A DNA stretch of 64,000 nucleotides from Renibacterium sp043789415 (GTDB lineage: Bacteria; Actinomycetota; Actinomycetes; Actinomycetales; Micrococcaceae), in NCBI RefSeq assembly GCF_043789415.1, contig NZ_JBDLLW010000004.1:124001-188000 (forward strand), written 5' to 3'. Numbering within the stretch: the first letter of the stretch is position 1; each line of letters starts with the position of its first letter. The position numbers and the translations under genes are program-made. Under the pieces are notes generated by a model. That model was not told where the DNA came from. It did no database searches and worked only from the letters and a program-made list of their open reading frames with translations. This document shows, piece after piece, positions 59,465 through 64,000 of the stretch.

Positions 59465-59821
59465 TTGAAACGAGACTTAGGTCAAAGAGTCAAGATTGAT
59501 GAACTTGATGAGAACGGAAATCTTGTCGAGACTGGGCCGGAGGATTCCGCTTCTGACGTTGTCTCCGTCAACCCATGGTCTGTAGCCCTGTGGGCACTCA
59601 ACGGAATTCTAATCAGCTTCGCCGTCTTCGCGACTTATGCTTACATACTTGCCGCAAACTATTTTGCTACACCAACCCTTCAAAACCCAGCGCCAGAACG
59701 ACCCTGGTTTATTCTGATAGCAAACCTCCAAGCACCTTCCTGCACAGCCGCGGCAGTTGTGTTGGCGGGAACGATCGCAATATACATGGTTCGCTGGAAT
59801 CCTGGCGGGAAAACCAAGTAG
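59465..59821 (+). CDS. Small membrane protein, unknown function
   Basis: TTG 59465 follows AAGGAGGATTCCAG, a near-perfect ribosome binding site, and opens 118 residues. An acidic soluble N-terminus (KIDELDENGNLVETGPEDSA) is followed by two membrane segments (about 42-65, LWALNGILISFAVFATYAYI, and 84-108, CTAAAVVLAGTIAIYMV). No family is recognised. It lies in the A/T-richer patch and is convergent with the next gene across a shared terminator. Confidence 0.6.
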   Translation: MKRDLGQRVKIDELDENGNLVETGPEDSASDVVSVNPWSVALWALNGILISFAVFATYAYILAANYFATPTLQNPAPERPWFILIANLQAPSCTAAAVVLAGTIAIYMVRWNPGGKTK

Positions 59822-59864
59822 GACAAAGCCGCCCATCAGAGACTGACTGGCGGCTTTGTCCTAC
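59818..59864. terminator. Bidirectional intrinsic terminator
   Basis: GTAGGACAAAGCCGCC (59818-59833) pairs perfectly with GGCGGCTTTGTCCTAC (59849-59864). It lies between convergent genes and starts within the last codon of the first. Confidence 0.85.
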
Positions 59865-59870
59865 TGAAGA

Positions 59871-60155
59871 TTATTCAACCTGGTCAGGGTTTCCTGTCTC
59901 GGTCTTTTTCCCCTTGTTTATTAGATGGAGTGCAATTCCTATTGCTACCATCGCCGCTCCAAGCGGTGCGATACCAAAGCGAAGTATGGAGACGAAGAAG
60001 TCAACCAGGAATGACAGAACCTGATTTGGCTGCCCGGCTGAGTTGGCTAAAAAGCTAACAAGATTAGTCGCGCTAATTTCGATCAAGACACCGACAGCAA
60101 CGATAAGAATTCCGTACCCGATCAGCTTCCCTCTTGCGTATTTCATAGCAGCCAC
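59871..60155 (-). CDS. Small membrane protein downstream of a secreted protein (possible immunity partner)
   Basis: This 94-residue protein (ATG 60155, or MKYARG at 60146) has two or three membrane segments (about 10-36 and 46-80) and a charged C-terminus (INKGKKTETG). It starts 8 bp after the stop of the secreted protein gene and is evidently co-transcribed. Small membrane proteins next to secreted toxins or bacteriocins are often immunity proteins; here that is only a hypothesis. No family recognised. Confidence 0.6.
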   Translation of the reverse strand: MAAMKYARGKLIGYGILIVAVGVLIEISATNLVSFLANSAGQPNQVLSFLVDFFVSILRFGIAPLGAAMVAIGIALHLINKGKKTETGNPDQVE

Positions 60156-60163
60156 CTTTCGTG

Positions 60164-60931
60164 TTAGCTAAACAATCCAGGCACGCCGGTCAATGCGACC
60201 GAAGTTGATTTGGCCTGAAACTTTGGATAGGCCAGAACGTTGTCCCAGGGGACTCGCTTGTATCCACTCGTGCCACATCCCAAGGGATAGAAGACCTCCC
60301 ATTTGCCGAATTGGCTTCCGTTATACCCGGAGTACCACCCGGTGCCTTGACCGCAGATTGTCCCGTTGGACTCAGAATCCACGGACCAGCTGTAGTATTT
60401 CCCATCCGCAGATATCTGAGAGATTCGACGTTGCCAAGTTCCACTCCAGCCGCCACCAGGAGGGGCGTACCAGGAGGTTGAAGCGTCGTCCCATTCAGGC
60501 TTCGGTGTAGCCCTTGATATTGGGGATAGCATCCCTGTCGCATTGACAGTAAGAGCTTCACTAACCTTTGCAAGATCTGAGCTAGATAAAAACCCCGATT
60601 TTGAAATACCCAGATCAGATGCAACATCTGGTGCGATTGTGAGAGCACCCTCACTACCTTTGGGCATGGCATAAAAAGTCGCATTGCCAATCTTCTGTCC
60701 ATTGGTCGACTTTACTGACACTTCCGCCGGGGCCCCGAGTACATAAACTTTTGAAGTGCTGGAAAGTTCGGGCAAGCTGCCTGTTCTTAATTCAAGCGCA
60801 GTTTTGGTCGAGGCCCTGACCGTGTGCTGCTGACTATCACTGGCTTCAGCCAGTGATACGCCCCCCAAGAGGGATGTTGCCATGCCGCATGAAAGCACCA
60901 CTGCCAACGCTTTCCCTCGGAAATTCTTCAT
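60164..60931 (-). CDS. Secreted protein of unknown function
   Basis: This 255-residue protein has an N-terminal signal peptide (MKNFRGKALAVVLSCGMATS, then LLGGVSLAEAS with AxA-like cleavage near residue 30). The mature part has a mixed alpha/beta middle and a C-terminal half of about 110 residues rich in Trp, Gly, Tyr and Ser (PPGGGWSGTWQRR, GTGWYSGYNGSQFGKWEVFYPLGCG) with two cysteines that could form a disulfide. No family is recognised. A W/G/Y-rich secreted end beside a small membrane gene is compatible with a bacteriocin-like or wall-binding protein. Confidence 0.65.
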   Translation of the reverse strand: MKNFRGKALAVVLSCGMATSLLGGVSLAEASDSQQHTVRASTKTALELRTGSLPELSSTSKVYVLGAPAEVSVKSTNGQKIGNATFYAMPKGSEGALTIAPDVASDLGISKSGFLSSSDLAKVSEALTVNATGMLSPISRATPKPEWDDASTSWYAPPGGGWSGTWQRRISQISADGKYYSWSVDSESNGTICGQGTGWYSGYNGSQFGKWEVFYPLGCGTSGYKRVPWDNVLAYPKFQAKSTSVALTGVPGLFS

Positions 60932-61049
60932 TGAGTTCTTCTTATCTCGATACGTATGACTTCGATGCCAGCTGTCGCAAGCTCCGTTTAGTCACTTCAC
61001 CATAGAAACCTGGAAGTCGCCTGGGAGTCGATAGGCGGATCGGCACTTC

Positions 61050-61220
61050 ATGAACGACTTGAAAAACACCTATTGTGGCTCTCGCCCCCCTCGAAAATGG
61101 TGGCAGGCGTTGTGTCAGGTCAAAGATTCTTCGGCTTTATCGCCGGATGCGGCAGAGAGCTCTTTACAAAGGGAATTCCGTGACGAGATTGTAAGGGCGC
61201 TTGGCGCAAGTCTGGAATGA
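61050..61220 (+). CDS. Short ORF or gene remnant (56 residues), unknown
   Basis: ATG 61050 opens 56 codons ending at TGA 61220. The composition (PPRKWWQALCQ, SSALSPDAAESSLQREFRDE) looks like real amphipathic protein rather than noise. No ribosome binding site is clear and an in-frame TAG lies just upstream. It may be the C-terminal remnant of a larger gene that was cut when the 186-bp repeat formed 20 bp downstream. No family recognised. Confidence 0.35.
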   Translation: MNDLKNTYCGSRPPRKWWQALCQVKDSSALSPDAAESSLQREFRDEIVRALGASLE

Positions 61221-61240
61221 GTCGGTGAAGAAGACCGCAG

Positions 61241-61426
61241 AGTGGTCCTCGGGTGGGGGTGAGTGGTCCGGGTGGGGGTTCGGAGTATCCGTGGAGGTTC
61301 TGGATAGCGGGGGATCCTACGGTTTCTCGTTATAGGGCTGCGGCGCCCCGACGGAAAAAGCTCGGGGCGCCGCAGTAACTCATAGAACGGTGTAGTAGCT
61401 GAAAAACTTAGGGGCACCAAGGGGTG
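61241..61426 (+). pseudogene. Duplicated mpg 3' end (right copy of the 186-bp direct repeat)
   Basis: Contains the last 138 bp of mpg, with no start and no 5' part, plus 48 bp of downstream sequence and the terminator hairpin. It ends inside the reading frame of the secreted protein at 61408-61653, replacing that gene's 3' end. Confidence 0.9.
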
Positions 61427-61653
61427 CTGACCCATACCTTCACCGAGGAATCGCGAGGTGCGCAGACCCAGTGGGTGGGCATCGGGCTGGTGGCACCGCA
61501 CTGCGGCTCCACCTCGGCCGAGGTTGAGGAGCCAGTGGAAAGCGGCTCTGAGCCGCAGACCACCGCTGCCTGAGCGGGGGTAGTGGCGAACATGGCCAAG
61601 CCGAGCAGGGAAATTGCAGCCCCCATAGTTGCCATACGCTTCAGTGATTTCAT
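61408..61653 (-). pseudogene. Small secreted protein, 3' end replaced by the 186-bp repeat
   Basis: The 81-codon frame from ATG 61653 starts with a clear signal peptide (MKSLKRMATMGAAISLLGLA, cleavage after TPAQA) and continues as a Cys-containing mature part (VVCGSEPLSTGSSTSAEVEP, then CGATSPMPTHWVCAP). At 61426 it runs into the duplicated mpg flank, which supplies the last residues (STPWCP) and the stop. The gene was therefore cut by the rearrangement, and the native C-terminus is lost. The unit at 58954-59078 looks related. No family recognised. Confidence 0.55.
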
Positions 61654-61930
61654 GGGTGGTTCCTCTCGTAGTGCTGCGAAATCGAGCTACCGGATTAATT
61701 CTTACGGTAGCGCAGCCCCAGGGTTCTGACTAGGCCAAATACCCTTAAGTTGTATCTTCAACTTTAATGGCATCCCTCCCCGGGAGAGCAAGCTTAATCG
61801 AGAATTCTTTTTCACCCAGTCTGCTTTCATGGGCAGAGGCCTATCTCGAGGCGTACCGTTAACGGTTGGACGCTAACAGTGTTGATTGCGCTCCTCTTTC
61901 CCACGGAACCCGCTATGGAAGGCTTTTTGC
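61654..61930. other. Non-coding region between the truncated secreted gene and apt
   Basis: No gene or recognised riboswitch is seen. It must hold the apt promoter and that of the minus-strand secreted gene. A/T-rich sequence at 61735-61775 is the most promoter-like part. Confidence 0.4.
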
Positions 61931-62461
61931 ATGCCTGAAACCCTCGAGGAAACTCTGCTGCGGCTCTGCGCCGTCGTCCCGGATTACCCGAAACCCGGGA
62001 TCACCTTCCGTGATCTCACCCCCGTCTTCGCGGACGCGAAGGCTTTGCACGCCGTCGTCAATGCTCTGATCGAGCCCTTTGAAGGCCAGTTCGATGCGGT
62101 TGCCGGGGTGGAGGCTCGGGGATTCCTGCTCGCGGCAGCGGCGGCTTACGCCAGTGATACGGGAGTGATTACGGTGCGTAAGGCGGGTAAATTGCCCAGG
62201 GCGGTGTTTTCCGAGGAGTATCAGCTGGAATACGGCAGTGCGACCCTGGAGTTGCACAAAGACGAACTCCCTGCGGGTAGTCGGGTGCTGATTCTGGATG
62301 ATGTGCTCGCCACCGGTGGTACCTTGGCTGCTGCTTCCAGGCTGTTTGCAGATGCTCAGGTTCAAGTGATTGGCTATGGTGTGATTTTGGAACTGGCCCA
62401 GTTGCACGGCAGAGCAGCTCTGCCCGGACATCGAGTACGCTCCTTACTCAGACTGAGCTGA
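61931..62461 (+). CDS. apt: Adenine phosphoribosyltransferase
   Basis: Apt salvages adenine to AMP with PRPP. The 176-residue protein has DYPKPGITFRDLTPVFAD at the N-terminus, VAGVEARGFLLAAAAAYA, the flexible loop region VRKAGKLPRAVFSEEYQLEYG and the PRPP motif VLILDDVLATGGTLAAA. ATG 61931 follows GGAAGGC; the frame is open to 61886 but that part does not match the family. Confidence 0.96.
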   Translation: MPETLEETLLRLCAVVPDYPKPGITFRDLTPVFADAKALHAVVNALIEPFEGQFDAVAGVEARGFLLAAAAAYASDTGVITVRKAGKLPRAVFSEEYQLEYGSATLELHKDELPAGSRVLILDDVLATGGTLAAASRLFADAQVQVIGYGVILELAQLHGRAALPGHRVRSLLRLS

Positions 62462-62510
62462 CCCCGCAGAGGTGTAGAATGGACGGTCTGCTGGCTGAAA
62501 GGATGGCCCA

Positions 62511-64000
62511 ATGCTTGAGGCCGAATCAACGCACTACAACACCGAAACTAGCCACGAAGAACTGGATCACGAACGGCAGTACGTGGCGGGGCTGTATGCC
62601 CGGCTTGATGAGCTGCGCGCGGAGAAGGTTCAGCAGCTAGCTGAGGTGCGGCGTACCACGGCTATGGGTTCTCATCAGAACCGTTCTGAACGTGATGCTT
62701 TCGCCACCCTCTACGAAGACCGACTGGCCCAGCTGAACGCCGTCGACGATCGTCTGGTCTTCGGTCGCCTGGATCTGGACGACGGCGAACAGCGGTATAT
62801 CGGCCGGATCGGCCTTTCCACCGAAGACCTCCGTCAGCTCATGGTCGACTGGCGTGCTCCGGAGGCTGGCACCTTTTATCAGGCAACCGCTTTCGAGCGG
62901 CAGGGTGTGCGGCGCAGGCGGCATCTGATTCTGCAGCGCCGGGAGGTGAAAGCCATCGAGGACGATGTGCTGGACCCCAGCATGCTCACCGAAGGGGAAT
63001 CCCTGCAGGGTGAAGGTGCCCTGCTGGCGGCTCTCAATTCGAAGCGTACCGGCAAGATGAGCGATATCGTCGGAACCATTCAAGCCGAGCAGGACCGGAT
63101 CATCCGTTCCTCCTTGCCCGGAGCCATGGTGGTGCAAGGCGGGCCGGGTACCGGCAAAACGGCGGTGGCGCTGCATCGAGCCGCGTATTTGCTCTATACC
63201 CACCGGGACCGGCTGCGTTCAGCGGGCGTGCTGCTGGTCGGGCCGTCTTCTTCTTTTATGAACTACATTGAGCGGGTATTGCCTTCGCTCGGCGAGACCG
63301 GAGTGGTGATGGCGAGCCTGGGCAGATTGATGCCGGGCATCAATGCCGTGGCCGATGAGGATCCCCAGGTAGCCGAGATTAAGGGCCGAAGCTCGATGGC
63401 CAAAGTGATTGCGCGTGCAGTGGCCAATCGACAGCGGATTCCCGCCGAGGACCGGGTGCTGGATGTCGACGGGCAGAAGGTGACGATCACGCCGAAGCAG
63501 GTCCGCCGTGCCCGAGACAAGGCGAGGGCCACCGGGAAGCCACACAACGAAGCCCGACTGACCTTTGTGAAGATTCTGCTCCGGGAACTCACAGATCAAT
63601 TGACCGAGAAGGTGGAATCCAGCTCGATCGGTAATAACGCTGATCGCAGTTATCTGGCGGAAGACGTCCGTTCTTCGAGGGATGTCAGAGTAGCGCTCAA
63701 CTTGGCCTGGATGCCGATGAGCGCGGAGAAGCTGCTCACCGAACTGTTCGCTAAGCCAGCGCTCTTGGAAGCTGCCACTCCGGAACTCACCGAAGCCGAA
63801 CGGGACTTACTTTATCGCGAGGCGGGCTCGGCCTGGACCGAAGCCGATGTGCCCTTGCTGGATGAGGCCGCAGAGCTGCTTGGTGAAGTGGATGCCAGCG
63901 GTGGTCGGGAGGCAGCGTCCCGGGAAGCCGAACGACGTCGTGATCTGGCCAATGCTGAACGCACTTTGGAGAATGTGCAGCAGTCTTTGGAGGATTCGGG
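62511..64000 (+). CDS. HelD-like (class II) RNA-polymerase-associated UvrD-family ATPase, 3' end beyond window
   Basis: ATG 62511 (GAAAGGA upstream) opens a frame that stays open to the window end (496 codons). It starts with a long coiled-coil arm (EELDHERQYVAGLYARLDEL), then YIGRIGLSTEDLRQLMVDWRAPEAGTFY and Walker A VVQGGPGTGKTAVALHRAAYLLY (about residue 206), as in actinobacterial HelD. HelD frees stalled RNA polymerase from DNA and in some species (HelR) confers rifampicin tolerance. Downstream helicase motifs lie outside the window. A TAGAAT at 62475 is a possible -10 box. Confidence 0.9.
   Translation, partial: MLEAESTHYNTETSHEELDHERQYVAGLYARLDELRAEKVQQLAEVRRTTAMGSHQNRSERDAFATLYEDRLAQLNAVDDRLVFGRLDLDDGEQRYIGRIGLSTEDLRQLMVDWRAPEAGTFYQATAFERQGVRRRRHLILQRREVKAIEDDVLDPSMLTEGESLQGEGALLAALNSKRTGKMSDIVGTIQAEQDRIIRSSLPGAMVVQGGPGTGKTAVALHRAAYLLYTHRDRLRSAGVLLVGPSSSFMNYIERVLPSLGETGVVMASLGRLMPGINAVADEDPQVAEIKGRSSMAKVIARAVANRQRIPAEDRVLDVDGQKVTITPKQVRRARDKARATGKPHNEARLTFVKILLRELTDQLTEKVESSSIGNNADRSYLAEDVRSSRDVRVALNLAWMPMSAEKLLTELFAKPALLEAATPELTEAERDLLYREAGSAWTEADVPLLDEAAELLGEVDASGGREAASREAERRRDLANAERTLENVQQSLEDS

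Noticed and set aside
59247..59468. 73-codon ORF upstream of the 59465 gene
   Set aside because: No ribosome binding site, no domain, and the promoter-like boxes of the next gene lie inside it.
61115..61501. 128-codon minus-strand ORF across the right repeat
   Set aside because: It is a Pro/Arg-rich antisense frame over the mpg fragment and secreted-gene remnant; the same frame occurs opposite mpg in the left copy.
61654..61930. Possible purine riboswitch upstream of apt
   Set aside because: No three-way-junction pattern with the conserved loop motifs could be found.

Overview
This window comes from the chromosome of a high-GC Gram-positive bacterium, most likely a Micrococcaceae relative (Arthrobacter, Renibacterium or Psychromicrobium type). 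That placement is inference from gene content: a mycothiol-type DinB/MDMPI protein, DUF5302, DUF1844 beside infC, an Rv2578c-type radical SAM protein, TCGAAC-type SOS boxes, a class II HelD and an AfsR/SARP regulator. Many starts are leaderless, with a TANNNT box 6-8 nt before the start codon. There are no rRNA, tRNA or CRISPR genes and no intact transposase.

Layout. 1-6320: an RsmC-like methyltransferase (cut by the window edge), a GNAT acetyltransferase, hflX behind an unusual leader with two upstream ORFs, a DinG-type helicase, then lexA divergent from a LysM membrane protein with two SOS boxes between them. 6495-12238: hisC-hisB-hisH, a small membrane protein, hisA/priA, an SseB-like gene and an MFS gene. 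12245-14005: a Rossmann epimerase divergent from a TetR regulator with paired palindromic operators. 14180-17522: DUF1844, then infC (AUU start, long AAKP-rich tail)-rpmI-rplT-rRNA methyltransferase. 17615-26720: a mixed block (GlsB-like, CDF transporter, MFS, NUDIX, VOC, DUF5302, radical SAM, GH16-like, acyl-CoA ligase, SIMPL and a membrane protein). 26811-30439: pheS-pheT.

30620-39302 is an accessory block between pheT and the arginine operon: PPK2, an Sfp-type phosphopantetheinyl transferase, and a minus-strand operon of a quinone oxidoreductase, a 1335-residue Pls/PosA-type NRPS with poly-lysine-synthetase architecture, and an M1 metallopeptidase. 39354-48162 is the arginine operon argC-J-B-D-F-R-G-H behind an ArgR-like site. 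48292-54844 holds a PNPOx-like oxidase, an MDMPI-type protein, a Drr-like ABC exporter and a convergent AfsR/SARP-NB-ARC-TPR regulator. 54887-58905 is largely an alkylation-repair cluster: ogt, an Ada-AlkA fusion and a 3-methyladenine glycosylase (mpg).

58768-61653 is an irregular, A/T-richer patch. The last 138 bp of mpg plus 48 bp downstream are repeated 2.47 kb away, enclosing a secreted protein/small membrane protein pair, a convergent membrane protein and gene fragments; a single N flanked by exact 62-bp repeats suggests an assembly join. Then apt and the start of a HelD-type ATPase follow.

The strongest non-gene signals are: (i) four 93-bp elements with 20-bp terminal inverted repeats, all between convergent genes; (ii) a 15-bp tandem repeat between two convergent stop codons; (iii) a leaderless five-codon ORF plus a 55-codon ORF before hflX; (iv) a perfect palindrome with a LexA-like core at the start of the radical SAM gene; and (v) the poly-lysine-synthetase-like cluster.
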